Source: Chloroflexota bacterium
Lineage (GTDB): Bacteria; Chloroflexota; Anaerolineae; Anaerolineales; Villigracilaceae
Length of the DNA stretch: 59,849 nucleotides
Direction: 5' to 3'
NCBI GenBank assembly: GCA_024224815.1
Contig: JAAENC010000064.1
Span: 1-59,849, forward strand
The stretch's first letter is position 1. Every line of letters starts with the position of its first letter. The position numbers and the translations under genes were made by a program. Below, piece by piece: positions 33,470 to 42,115 of this stretch. The notes under the pieces were generated by a model that worked only from the letters and a program-made list of their open reading frames with translations, searched no databases and was not told the DNA's origin.

Positions 33470-34640
33470 TGTTTTTTTCGCCAGCACGATTATAAACCAA
33501 CCACTCTTCCGGTGACCAGAGTGAAAACGCACCTGTTCCCACAAAAAGCAAGATCGTACTAAGGTGAATAATCAAAAAATATTCATACCCCGTTTTCGTC
33601 ATTCCAATTGCCATCCCTGATGAGATCAAGGCAAAAATAGCACCGAGACGACCTGCCGCGCCTAAAAAAAGCATGGGAATCGCGGCGACGGAGAGTATTT
33701 GCCAGAGAATGCTAAGGAATTGTGAGTATTCGTGAAAAATCCTTTGAGTAGCTGTAAATATGAAAGTCAATAAAAGCCACACAACTGCCAGACGCAAGCC
33801 AAGAAGAAGTATAGGTAAAAGCTTGAAAGAAGCAATTTTCTCAAAAAGATTTGACCCTTTTTCAGGGTCAATCCACCCAATAACGGTTAGCCAGTCATAG
33901 AGAAAACCTGCCAGAAAAGGGATCATAAATAAAATTGCCGCAAATCTCGTCGCAAAGGAAGGGAAAACCGGTGCGAGCATGGCGACAATGAAGCCCATCT
34001 GCACGCCAGCAAAAATGCGCCGTCGATAGCTAAAGGGCATTTCAAAATTTACTTTACCCACCTTTTCGCGCAACCAAAGTCCAAAAATGAAGAGATAACG
34101 TGCCAAACCAACGGGAAGATAGACCAACGGAACCCGCCCGTACCAAAAAGCGAGCAATGTGACGATTAATACGCCCCAGGAATCATTGCTCATATCCAGA
34201 GCCGCACCAAGCTCTGTAGTGTGATTTGTGATCCGCGCCAGATAGCCATCGAGAAGATCGCTTAAGGCTGCAAGAAGATAAAAAGTGAAAGGCAGCCACG
34301 CCATCCCACCTTCTGGCCAAGGAGAGAAAAGAAACCCCAGCAAGGCCGCAATAAAAATACCGCGCCCAAAAGAGACAGCATTCGCCCAACCAAGGTTTGG
34401 GAGCAAGCTTTTTTCATCCTCCCGATGATTAAGTGCTAAAGAACGCCACAAAACCCAAAGCTGATAGAAGCCAAAAGAAGAAGCCAAGGCCAGCCAGCGC
34501 AACGCGTAATCCCTCTCCCAAGAAGAGCTGAGAAAAAGATAATTCCCCGCAATAAAGAGTATAAAAAATAGCCCTGCTTGCATCCAATTTTTCTTTAGAT
34601 TTTTCAGGGCTATAGTGTTATTTTCAGAAGGATTCATCAA
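33462..34640 (-). CDS. CDP-alcohol phosphatidyltransferase
   Basis: A 392-residue membrane enzyme joining CDP-activated lipid to an alcohol. The signature D-x2-D-G-x2-A-R-x8-G-x3-D-x3-D is exact in SDLLDGYLAR, ITNHTTELG, AALDMSND. There are about ten hydrophobic segments, longer than the usual 200 residues, so extra membrane helices follow the catalytic core. The acceptor alcohol is unknown. Its start overlaps the stop of the upstream gene by four bases (ATGA). It could build the lipid carrier of this operon. Confidence 0.93.
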   Translation of the reverse strand: MMNPSENNTIALKNLKKNWMQAGLFFILFIAGNYLFLSSSWERDYALRWLALASSFGFYQLWVLWRSLALNHREDEKSLLPNLGWANAVSFGRGIFIAALLGFLFSPWPEGGMAWLPFTFYLLAALSDLLDGYLARITNHTTELGAALDMSNDSWGVLIVTLLAFWYGRVPLVYLPVGLARYLFIFGLWLREKVGKVNFEMPFSYRRRIFAGVQMGFIVAMLAPVFPSFATRFAAILFMIPFLAGFLYDWLTVIGWIDPEKGSNLFEKIASFKLLPILLLGLRLAVVWLLLTFIFTATQRIFHEYSQFLSILWQILSVAAIPMLFLGAAGRLGAIFALISSGMAIGMTKTGYEYFLIIHLSTILLFVGTGAFSLWSPEEWLVYNRAGEKNNA

Positions 34641-35119
34641 TATGTCGGCGGATTAGGGTTCCCAACAAACCAGGTGAAATAAACCCAAATGCCCAAAATA
34701 GTCGTCAACATATAAAGACCATAGGCAATGCGCATAAAAAGTTTATAGTTTTTGAATTTTAGCACCTTTGGCACAAGTCCGTTCCCACGCAAGGTTACAA
34801 AAAGGCCAAAAGTGAGCGCAAAAAATCCCACAAAGGCATGCAAAACTGTCACGGCGTGAAATCGCTCGCCAAGTTGAGCGGGCAAGCCAGGCGCAACAAA
34901 ATCCCGAAAAGGCAAGATCATCATCCACAAGACCATGATGGCATTCAAAATAGCCGCCACAGTCTGCACCCAGCGATGCGTATCATATTTCTTTTTCACC
35001 GCCAAGATAACACCTACTGTAAAAAGAATTGCTATCAAAATCATCATCACCAATGTGAAATCAGCGGCAAAATTTGCGCTTGTGCCAAAAAAACCGGGTT
35101 GATGTAAAAAGTCATTCAT
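34637..35119 (-). CDS. Four-to-five-helix membrane protein, DUF420-like
   Basis: A 160-residue protein with about five hydrophobic segments and His residues in or near them (YDTHRWVQT, FHAVTVLHAFVGF). The outline resembles the DUF420 family, possibly haem-related, but I am not certain. It is the first gene of the eight-gene operon. I chose ATG 35119 because AAAGGAG lies seven bases upstream; 28 extra residues in frame lack support. Its stop overlaps the next start by four bases. Confidence 0.75.
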   Translation of the reverse strand: MNDFLHQPGFFGTSANFAADFTLVMMILIAILFTVGVILAVKKKYDTHRWVQTVAAILNAIMVLWMMILPFRDFVAPGLPAQLGERFHAVTVLHAFVGFFALTFGLFVTLRGNGLVPKVLKFKNYKLFMRIAYGLYMLTTILGIWVYFTWFVGNPNPPTY

Positions 35120-35196
35120 AGAAAACTCCTTTTGTAGACAAATAAGACCTGATTTTACCATGTTGATTTTAAAATCATCGAGTAAAATCAAGCGAT

Positions 35197-36099
35197 ATGT
35201 CACTGAAACTCAAAAATATTGGATTTGGTCTGTCCGTTGGGATGGGCATCAGCTTTTTGCTCTTTTTCGAATTCGTCCTGCTTGGCGAATTCGTCTCGCT
35301 CACGGATATTCAGCCTGCTTCCGCGCAGGAGCTTTTGTCTACACCCCAAAATATGGATCCCGCAACGCCTAAAATAAGCGAGGCAGCGGCTCCCACAGTT
35401 TTAGCTACACCCCAACAAGCAGGCGCTATTTCCTTACAACCTCGCCCAAGTGCGCCACCGCCCACGCCGACTTTAAATATAGAGCAGCTGATTTTGGGCA
35501 ATCCGCTTGACGAGGCAGAGCAAGCCCAACTTCACGCTGCGTCGCTGGCTTTTGTCGCCCCAGATTTTTATAGCAGCAAAGCGGTCGGGGAGGCAATCAA
35601 TGGTGAGGGGTATGGACATCCGAGCAATATTTGTGGCCCTTTAGCGATCGCTATTTTGCAAGAGGGCGCAATTTTGAGCAATCGCACCGCCCCTTATGAG
35701 TTTTGGCTGCTGAACCCAGATGTTGATGAAGATCTCGCAAAACTAAAATCTGTTTTTGCGGAATCTCGGTTTGAAAGTAAGCGTGATAAAACATCGTTAA
35801 ACAAAGTCGATTGGGCAAGCTCCCCGCTTATGGCGGGCGATTTTCTTTATCTTTTTAGCGGCAGTCGCGGGAACTTTGAGCACATGCTTGCCGTAACGCG
35901 CGTGGACGAAGATGGGCGAGCGTATACGGTCACCAATCACAACACCGAAGAAGAGGGGTTTATCATCACAGAGGAGTTGCTATATGATCCAAACAACCCG
36001 GGTGAGGGACTTTTTTACAAGTGGACAGAGCGAGAAAAGTCTTTGCTTGGCTCTACGGGTTTTGATGGTTATCAACTTTGGCGTCTAAAAGAAAAATAA
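35197..36099 (+). CDS. Secreted Cys-peptidase-like protein (C39/CHAP outline)
   Basis: A 300-residue protein with an N-terminal membrane segment (about 5-35), a Pro/Thr/Ala-rich linker (about 45-100) and a C-terminal domain. Candidate catalytic residues are Cys in HPSNICGPLAIAIL, His in GNFEHMLAVTRVD and Asn/His in TVTNHNTEEEG. The layout recalls C39 or CHAP cysteine peptidases that cut peptidoglycan or leader peptides. The target is unknown. It is divergent from the pterin operon, with 77 bases between the starts. Confidence 0.7.
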   Translation: MSLKLKNIGFGLSVGMGISFLLFFEFVLLGEFVSLTDIQPASAQELLSTPQNMDPATPKISEAAAPTVLATPQQAGAISLQPRPSAPPPTPTLNIEQLILGNPLDEAEQAQLHAASLAFVAPDFYSSKAVGEAINGEGYGHPSNICGPLAIAILQEGAILSNRTAPYEFWLLNPDVDEDLAKLKSVFAESRFESKRDKTSLNKVDWASSPLMAGDFLYLFSGSRGNFEHMLAVTRVDEDGRAYTVTNHNTEEEGFIITEELLYDPNNPGEGLFYKWTEREKSLLGSTGFDGYQLWRLKEK

Positions 36100-36157
36100 A
36101 GCATAAAAATTATTTATTTTTAGCTTTTCTCTAGCCCAATAATGTTAGAATTACCTT

Positions 36158-37165
36158 ATGAAGAAAATAAACCAAACCTTCCTGACTGCCATCGAAAAAG
36201 AGCTTCAACATCAAGTTTCACGCTTGGATGAAACACATACTGTTATCTATCACGAAATGCTCACCTACCACATGGGCTGGACCGGAGAAGGAGCAGGGGA
36301 AAAAGCACGTGGCAAGAGGATACGTCCGCTTTTGGTTTTATTAGCTGCATCTGCATCTGGAGGAAATTGGGAAAAAGCTCTCCCTCTTGCTGCTGGCATT
36401 GAACTAATTCATAATTTCTCACTCTTTCACGATGATATTCAAGACAAATCAGAAACGCGGCGTGGCCGGCTAACTGCGTGGAAAATTTGGGGCGTAGCCC
36501 AAGCGATCAACGCTGGTGACGGGATGTTCATCCTTGCCAATTTGGCAATGGGCGATCTTGCCAAAAGCTATCCTGCTGAGATGGTCTTGGCAGGTGAAAA
36601 AATTTTCCAAGAAACTTGTCTGAACTTAACGCGCGGTCAACACCTGGATATTGACTACGAAAAGCGAGAAATGCTCTCTGTTGGAGATTATTGGACAATG
36701 ATTGCGGGAAAAACAGCAACACTTATCGCGACATCCATGCAATTAGGGGCTTTATTTGGTAACGCAGACGAAGAAACGCAAAATGCTTATCGCGATTTTG
36801 GGCATTATCTTGGACTCGCCTTTCAGGTGCAAGATGACATCCTAGGAATATGGGGCGACGAGGCATTAACCGGCAAATCTACCGCAAGTGACTTGCTTGA
36901 GGGCAAAAAATCTCTACCAGTTCTGTATGGTCTTGAAAAAGATGGTGAGTTTGCGAAAAAATGGAAGGAAGGCCCCGTAAAAGAAGCAGATGTTCGCGAA
37001 ATGGCACAATATCTTGAAGTAGAAGGAGCGCGCTTAAAGGCACAGCGTCAAGCTGACCAGATGACAGACCTTGCACTAAAATCTCTGCAAATGGCAAATC
37101 CGCAAGGCGAGGCGGGAGATGCTTTATTCTCACTCGCAGAACGCCTGCTGGGGCGCGAGGCTTGA
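36158..37165 (+). CDS. Polyprenyl (isoprenyl) diphosphate synthase
   Basis: A 335-residue trans-prenyltransferase extending allylic diphosphates with isopentenyl diphosphate. The first Asp-rich motif is DDIQD (92-96) followed by SETRRG; the second is QVQDDILGIWGDE with a following GKSTASDLLEGKKSLP. GKRIRPLL (about 52-59) binds the diphosphate. Chain length is not certain. TAGAAT lies six bases ahead of the ATG, suggesting a leaderless transcript. The tRNA-Gly promoter overlaps its end. Confidence 0.93.
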   Translation: MKKINQTFLTAIEKELQHQVSRLDETHTVIYHEMLTYHMGWTGEGAGEKARGKRIRPLLVLLAASASGGNWEKALPLAAGIELIHNFSLFHDDIQDKSETRRGRLTAWKIWGVAQAINAGDGMFILANLAMGDLAKSYPAEMVLAGEKIFQETCLNLTRGQHLDIDYEKREMLSVGDYWTMIAGKTATLIATSMQLGALFGNADEETQNAYRDFGHYLGLAFQVQDDILGIWGDEALTGKSTASDLLEGKKSLPVLYGLEKDGEFAKKWKEGPVKEADVREMAQYLEVEGARLKAQRQADQMTDLALKSLQMANPQGEAGDALFSLAERLLGREA

Positions 37166-37189
37166 CTTTGATTTAGCTAGTGCTATAAT
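37162..37189 (+). promoter_or_regulatory. tRNA-Gly promoter
   Basis: TTGACT (37162-37167) and TATAAT (37184-37189) are spaced by 16 bases. The -35 box overlaps the stop codon of the prenyl synthase gene. The transcript should start about 34 bases ahead of the tRNA. Confidence 0.8.
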
Positions 37190-37229
37190 TTGCGATTGAA
37201 GGTGGGTAATGTAAAAATGAAAATTAAAT

Positions 37230-37301
37230 GCGGGTGTCGCCAAGTGGTAAGGCACTAGCTTCCCAAGCTAGCATTCGACGGTTCGAATCCGTTCACCCGC
37301 T
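37230..37301 (+). tRNA. tRNA-Gly (anticodon CCC)
   Basis: A full cloverleaf of 72 bases: acceptor GCGGGTG/CACCCGC, D arm GCCAAGTGGTAAGGC, anticodon stem CTAGC/GCTAG with loop TTCCCAA, and T loop TTCGAAT. The anticodon CCC reads GGG. CCA is not encoded. It has its own promoter and terminator, so it is monocistronic. Confidence 0.97.
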
Positions 37302-37319
37302 CAAATCCCTATTTTATCT

Positions 37320-37354
37320 GACCAATATGTGTAACGTACATATTGGTCTTTTTT
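37320..37354 (+). terminator. Terminator after tRNA-Gly
   Basis: GACCAATATGT (37320-37330), loop GTAACGT, ACATATTGGTC (37338-37348), then TTTTTT. The stem is perfect. It also lies just past the stop of the convergent TetR gene. Confidence 0.92.
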
Positions 37355-37967
37355 ATTTAAGCTCAACTAAAGCAATCTGGTTGAGCGAATGCAGAAAAAT
37401 CTCCTTTAGCCCGTGTTCTTCGAGGACCACGCTAGAGATTTGCCCCTCCAGCACCAACATCGCCAGCCCATGCACTGCGCTCCAAAGGCTAACGGCTGTC
37501 AAACTTGCTTGCCCTGATTTTAATATCTTGGCATCTTGGCAAATCTCAACCACAATAAGCAATTGCTGAAAATTCAAATGCGAAATTTCAACAAAATCGG
37601 GATATTTCTTCTCTTTTTCGAGCACACTTGAAAACATTAACTTAAATTGGTCAGGCTTCGTGAGTGCAAACTGAAGATAGGCCCAAGATGTTTCTACCAA
37701 TAAATCTTTTGGATTTTCTTTGTAATCTAAAAAAACAGTTTCAATCTGGATATGAAGCTCCTTGAAGCTTTCGGTCGAAATGGCTGCAATTAACGCCTGT
37801 TTATCCTTAAAGTGGGAATAAGGTGCAGCGTGACTGACCCCGGCTTGCTTCGCCACCTTGCGCAGACTTAAGCGCCCCAAACCTTCTTCCGCCAAAATCT
37901 CCACCCCAACCTGGATGAGGGCATTCTTCAAATCTCCGTGATGATAGTTTCCTTCTGACATATTCAA
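37353..37967 (-). CDS. TetR-family repressor
   Basis: A 204-residue regulator. Helix-turn-helix at about 22-55 (GLGRLSLRKVAKQAGVSHAA then PYSHFKDKQAL); the ligand domain follows with FDFVEISHLNFQ-type helices, LSAVHGLAMLVLEGQ near the end. It probably binds the 21-bp palindrome at 37981 and represses the divergent aldolase and aminotransferase genes. The ligand is unknown, perhaps their substrate. It ends against the tRNA-Gly terminator. Confidence 0.9.
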   Translation of the reverse strand: MNMSEGNYHHGDLKNALIQVGVEILAEEGLGRLSLRKVAKQAGVSHAAPYSHFKDKQALIAAISTESFKELHIQIETVFLDYKENPKDLLVETSWAYLQFALTKPDQFKLMFSSVLEKEKKYPDFVEISHLNFQQLLIVVEICQDAKILKSGQASLTAVSLWSAVHGLAMLVLEGQISSVVLEEHGLKEIFLHSLNQIALVELK

Positions 37968-37980
37968 TATCTTACGCTCT

Positions 37981-38001
37981 TATCTTGACACTGTCAAGAT
38001 A
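37981..38001. promoter_or_regulatory. TetR operator
   Basis: TATCTTGACA-c-TGTCAAGATA is a perfect 21-bp palindrome, 14 bp from the TetR start. A half-related AATCTTGATACTGTTA follows at about 38011, nearer the aldolase start at 38044. The pair covers the divergent promoter. Confidence 0.75.
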
Positions 38002-38043
38002 GCCTTATACAATCTTGATACTGTTATTTTTATAGGAGACCCG

Positions 38044-38730
38044 ATGAGTAAATATCAGATTGTGAAAGAAGAGATAGTTGAAAGAGCTCAAGAATTAGTA
38101 CATAAAGGTTTTTTGATGGCAACCGGGGGGAATATCTCGTTGCGTATTTTGGGCGAAGAAGCTTTTGCTATTACGCCATCAAATTTGGATTATATGAAGA
38201 TGAAACCCGAGGATGTTTGCATCCTGAATTTTGATATGGAAATTATCGAGGGTGAGTTGAAGCCATCCGTTGAAGCGGGGATGCACGGGGCCATCTACCA
38301 GGCTCGGGGTGATGTAAATGCGATCGTTCACACGCACCAAGTTTACACAAGTGCGTTGACCTTGATCGGGGCAGCAATCCCGTCTTTATTCGACGAGCAA
38401 GCCAGATTTCTGGGGCGAAGCGTGGAAATCATCCCCTATGGACCATCCGGCACGGGGATGTTGAAGAATAAGGTCGCGAAGCATGTCCAAAATCATAATA
38501 ATGCTTATATGATGAAGAATCATGGTGCGTTGATTTTTGGGCATGATATGGAGCGGGCTATCCATAATGTGGCGATATTGGAAAAGTGTGCGTTGGCATA
38601 TTTGCTGGCGCTTTGTACAGAGAAAAAGGTGAGCAAAATTCCGTTGGCTGTACGTGAGATTGCTTTTGCAAAATTACGCAAAGATCAGAAAAAAGTGGAA
38701 GCCGGTGATTTTGAGCTTGGTGGCGAATAG
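38044..38730 (+). CDS. Class II aldolase/adducin-family protein
   Basis: A 228-residue metal-dependent protein resembling L-fuculose-phosphate aldolase and related epimerases. Zinc ligands are in IVHTHQVYTSAL (two His) and MKNHGALIFG (one His). The substrate is unknown; an Asn- or Gly-rich N-terminal loop (MATGGNISLRI) binds phosphate in relatives. TAGGAGA precedes the ATG. It is regulated with the next gene by the divergent TetR protein. Confidence 0.9.
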   Translation: MSKYQIVKEEIVERAQELVHKGFLMATGGNISLRILGEEAFAITPSNLDYMKMKPEDVCILNFDMEIIEGELKPSVEAGMHGAIYQARGDVNAIVHTHQVYTSALTLIGAAIPSLFDEQARFLGRSVEIIPYGPSGTGMLKNKVAKHVQNHNNAYMMKNHGALIFGHDMERAIHNVAILEKCALAYLLALCTEKKVSKIPLAVREIAFAKLRKDQKKVEAGDFELGGE

Positions 38731-38733
38731 CGC

Positions 38734-38821
38734 GTCATTGCGAGGTAGCTTTACCGCCGAAGCAATCTCCCCAAATATGCAGGCGACTGCCGCGTCGCAA
38801 AAGCATGCTTCTCGCAGTGAC
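38734..38821. repeat. GTCATTGCGAGG palindromic repeat, copy 3
   Basis: Begins GTCATTGCGAGGTAG, ends TTCTCGCAGTGAC, about 88 bp, with GAAGCAATCTCC inside. It starts four bases past the aldolase stop and fills the gap to the aminotransferase, so it is transcribed within the operon. Confidence 0.75.
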
Positions 38822-38834
38822 AAAAAGAGGAACA

Positions 38835-40286
38835 ATGACTAAACAAGAATATGCAATTTCTGAATATCATGATGTAGAGCCGATCTATGCCCAACTCAAG
38901 GCATTAACGGGGCAGCCTATTCGCCCGATCAAGCGCGAGAAAATGGTAGAAATTCAACGCTATTTTGATGAGAAATGCGCGAAGTCGAAAAAAATCACAG
39001 ACGAAGCGAAGAAATATATTCCGGGCGGCGTGCAACATAATCTGGCGTTCAATTATCCTTTCCCGATTGCGATAGAGAAGGCCGAAGGTGCATATATGTG
39101 GGATGTGGATGGGAATAAATATATCGACTTTTTGCAGGCAGGAGGCCCAACAGTTTTGGGGAGCAATTATCCGCTGGTGCGCGAAAAAGTGGTGGAAGTG
39201 CTTAACTCTTGTGGGCCGGTGACGGGGCTTTTTCATAAATATGAGTTGAAGTTGGCGAAGATTATCAACAAATATATGCCAGCTGTAGAGATGTTTCGTA
39301 TGCTGGGGTCGGGCACAGAAAGTGTGATGGCGGCCATCCGCGCGGCGCGGACATTTACGAAGAAAAAGAAGATTATCAAGGTTGGTGGGGCCTATCACGG
39401 TTGGTCTGACCAGATGGTCTATGGTTTGCATATCCCCGGAACAGGTCGAATGGAAGCAACGGGTATTCCGAAAGGCGCAAATAAACATACGCAGGAATTC
39501 TTCCCGAATAATTTGGCGGCTTTGCGCCGAAAATTGATTGCGAATCGTTTACGTGGTGGAACTGCAGCAGTAATTGTCGAGCCAATTGGCCCTGAAAGTG
39601 GCACACGCCCTGTACCTTTTGACTTCAATAAAAAAGTGCGTGAGCTTTGTGATGAGTTTGGGGTGCTACTGATATTTGATGAAGTTGTGTCTGGATTCCG
39701 TGTTGGAATGGGCGGAGCACAAGGATATTTTGATGTGAAACCCGATTTAACGATTTTCGGCAAATGCGTGACCGGTGGCTATCCAATGGCGGGCGGCGTA
39801 GGTGGTAGAAAAGAAGTCATCGATACTTTTGCCCCAGGCATCGGCGGGACGGGCGAACGCGCTTATATCGGCGGGACGCTCTCCGCAAATCCGCTTTCTT
39901 GTGTGGCGGGATATTATGCGATAGAAGAAATGGCACGCACAAATGCACCCGTTATAGCTGGTAAAGCAGGAGATCGTTTGGCCGAGGGCTTAAAGGCAAT
40001 TATCAAGAAATATGATTTACCATTTGTTGCCTATAATCAGGGCAGTATCGTTCATCTCGAAACATCTGGTGTGATGCTACTTGATCTGAAAAATCCGCTC
40101 AAGACGATGAAAGAGATCAAATCACGCAAACATATGATCGAAGAGATGGGCGCGGCATATATGTCTCAGGGCATGATCACATTGGCTGGTTCACGCATGT
40201 ACACGTCAATGGCGGACACGGACGAAGTCATCGACACAGCCTTAGATCGATTTGAAATAATACTATCCAGTGTTGAAGGTCTATAG
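38835..40286 (+). CDS. Class III aminotransferase (GSA aminomutase-like)
   Basis: A 483-residue PLP-dependent enzyme. The core is LRMLGSGTESVMAAIRAAR-type (RMLGSGTESVMAAIR), KVGGAYHGWSD, VEPIGPESG, LIFDEVVSGFRVG and the Lys in TIFGKCVTGGYPMAGGVGG. It is longer than glutamate-1-semialdehyde aminomutase (about 430) by an N-terminal 50 residues, and no other haem-synthesis gene is near, so a catabolic role with the aldolase is likelier. I chose ATG 38835, preceded by AGAGGA. Confidence 0.9.
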   Translation: MTKQEYAISEYHDVEPIYAQLKALTGQPIRPIKREKMVEIQRYFDEKCAKSKKITDEAKKYIPGGVQHNLAFNYPFPIAIEKAEGAYMWDVDGNKYIDFLQAGGPTVLGSNYPLVREKVVEVLNSCGPVTGLFHKYELKLAKIINKYMPAVEMFRMLGSGTESVMAAIRAARTFTKKKKIIKVGGAYHGWSDQMVYGLHIPGTGRMEATGIPKGANKHTQEFFPNNLAALRRKLIANRLRGGTAAVIVEPIGPESGTRPVPFDFNKKVRELCDEFGVLLIFDEVVSGFRVGMGGAQGYFDVKPDLTIFGKCVTGGYPMAGGVGGRKEVIDTFAPGIGGTGERAYIGGTLSANPLSCVAGYYAIEEMARTNAPVIAGKAGDRLAEGLKAIIKKYDLPFVAYNQGSIVHLETSGVMLLDLKNPLKTMKEIKSRKHMIEEMGAAYMSQGMITLAGSRMYTSMADTDEVIDTALDRFEIILSSVEGL

Positions 40287-40301
40287 AACTTAACTATAAA
40301 G

Positions 40302-40336
40302 AAGTGATACTCACTTTAAAGGTGAGTGTCACTTTT
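40302..40336. terminator. Bidirectional terminator
   Basis: AAGTGATACTCAC (40302-40314) pairs with GTGAGTGTCACTT (40322-40334) with one G-T pair, followed by TT on the plus strand and a mixed tract on the minus strand. It lies between the convergent aminotransferase and EamA genes. Confidence 0.75.
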
Positions 40337-40341
40337 GGAAT

Positions 40342-41253
40342 CTACTTCCTTATCAGCCCCAATACGCGACCATCAATAGCGAGCAGGCTCAGCCCAATCA
40401 AGAATATGCCTACAAAATGTCTGGTAAAAAGTTCTTCTCGCAAAATGAGCGTTCCCAAGAGAATTGCGCTGACAGGGATCAAGAAGGTGACCAGCAATAA
40501 ATTTGTAGCCCCAACGGTTGTAAGCAAACGAAAGTAGATGATATAGGCCAAGGCAGTGCTCAAAAATGCTAATCCCAATAAAGCGCCCCAGACGTTGAGA
40601 TTTGGCATCTCTAATAACTAGGGTTTGTCCACGATCAGGGTGATCGGGATCATCATAATTGTGGTACCAGTGATTTGACCTGCAGCGGTGACGATGGGCG
40701 GAGTATCGTTGAACCTTTTCCCGTAGATACCTGCAAAAGCATAGGAAATGGCTGCCATGATCACGGCTACCTGCGTCAGGATATTTATTCCTAAACCGCT
40801 TAAGACATCCCACCCGATCATAATCACTACACCAAGTAGGCCAAATAAAACCCCTATAAACCTATTCTTTGTGATCTTTTCATCTTTCGTTAAAAAGTGA
40901 GCTAATAACACTGTCCAAACTGGCGTGGTCGCATTTAAAATAGATGCCAATGAACTGGGAATTTGAGTTTGCCCCCAAAATATCAAACTAAAAGGGATTA
41001 GGTTATTTATCAATCCCATAACTAGAAATGCGCCCCACATTTTCAGAGATGAGGGCATACGATAACCCGTTGCTCGCGCCATTATATTTAATAGAATAGC
41101 GGCAATGCTGACACGACTCAAAACGATCGTGAAGGGCTTTAAGGCTGATAATGCGATCTCACCGAAGAAAAAGGATCCGCCCCATAAAATTGACAACAAA
41201 ATTAGCAAGAACCAATCTGATAGCTTCATTGAATTACTGGCAGAAGAACGCAT
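40342..41253 (-). pseudogene. EamA/DMT transporter interrupted by an in-frame TAG
   Basis: Two reading frames in the same phase (40618-41253, 211 residues; 40342-40608, 88 residues) together make one 303-residue EamA protein with ten hydrophobic segments. They are joined by TLIVDKP, TAG, then LLEMPNLNVWGALLGLAFLS. Relatives have a Trp or similar residue near that point, so TGG to TAG is the simplest explanation. The rest of the gene is undamaged, so the mutation looks recent. Two shorter proteins could still be made from the ATG at 40608. Confidence 0.8.
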
Positions 41254-41445
41254 AGAAAACCTCCATGTATATTGAATAGTAGTGGTATTTTATAACTCCT
41301 TCCCTAATGATGCGACCCGTTTCTTGCTCTTCTTTTGGAATTAGATATAAATTGATTGCCCGTGAAACAAGAATAAATCTGTTCTCATCATAGGTCTGGG
41401 CTTGCGTGAAAAAAAAGGAGTAGTTTGAAACGGAATGTTTAAATT

Positions 41446-41479
41446 AAAAAAGCACCCTTATAAAAAAGGGTACTTTTTT
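41446..41479. terminator. Terminator before the DUF6326 gene end
   Basis: AAAAAAGCACCCTT pairs with AAGGGTACTTTTTT (arms 41446-41459 and 41466-41479, one mismatch), with A and T runs on both sides; it can act in both directions. Otherwise 41254-41512 holds only the EamA upstream region. Confidence 0.7.
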
Positions 41480-41512
41480 CTCTGCGCGATATCAAATTAT
41501 GGTGCAATTGCC

Positions 41513-41944
41513 TCAAGCTTCCTGTTTAGGCCACTTCCATGCATACCAGATAATAAGCGAAAGAAGTACAATCTCTACAGCAGAACCAAAATAAATATAA
41601 GCCCAAGTCTCTCCTATCGGATTTCCTATTGCAACAAGAATATATAAGGCTGCCACGATGATATTTGTCCAGCGATTCGCTTTAGCTTTCATTGCCAGGG
41701 ACAGAAAAACCATAAGGCTCGGAATTGTCATTAATATTAATCCTGTCAGTGCCCATGTTTGAGTAATATCCATTACCCATACTTTCCCTGCTAATATTGA
41801 CTCTAGGCTCCCCGGTTCAAAAAATCCAAAAATATCCACATAGATATAAATGAACATTAGAGTTGCCCACAATACCGAAAGTTTTATCTTTACATTTATC
41901 TTTACGTCTTCCAGGATTGTTAGGGTCTTTTTATTTGAAGTCAT
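41513..41944 (-). CDS. DUF6326-like four-helix membrane protein
   Basis: A 143-residue protein with four hydrophobic segments (about 24-42, 62-86, 92-110, 118-136) and the family-like opening INVKIKLSVLWATLMFIYIY and then DIFGFFEPG. Function unknown. AAGGAG lies two bases before the ATG at 41947 and five before that at 41944, so I prefer the latter. It is monocistronic. Confidence 0.75.
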   Translation of the reverse strand: MTSNKKTLTILEDVKINVKIKLSVLWATLMFIYIYVDIFGFFEPGSLESILAGKVWVMDITQTWALTGLILMTIPSLMVFLSLAMKAKANRWTNIIVAALYILVAIGNPIGETWAYIYFGSAVEIVLLSLIIWYAWKWPKQEA

Positions 41945-42115
41945 CATTTCTCCTTTTATTGAATTCTCCCTAGTTTACGATAATTCACCTTGCGAAGTTG
42001 CAAACATCAAGCCGTGATAAGCAGATTTTATAGCCCCAGACAAAAATAAATGTAGTATATTTGCCGAAAAATTCTTTTGCTGAGATGAAAAGTATCGTAA
42101 GGAGTAATTAGCATC

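Noticed and set aside
38835-40286. hemL (glutamate-1-semialdehyde aminomutase) proper
   Set aside because: The protein is about 50 residues longer, there are no other haem genes, and TetR control with an aldolase suggests another role.
40618-40620. TAG in the EamA gene as pyrrolysine codon
   Set aside because: No pyl genes are seen, and a transporter helix boundary is an unlikely place. A nonsense mutation is simpler.
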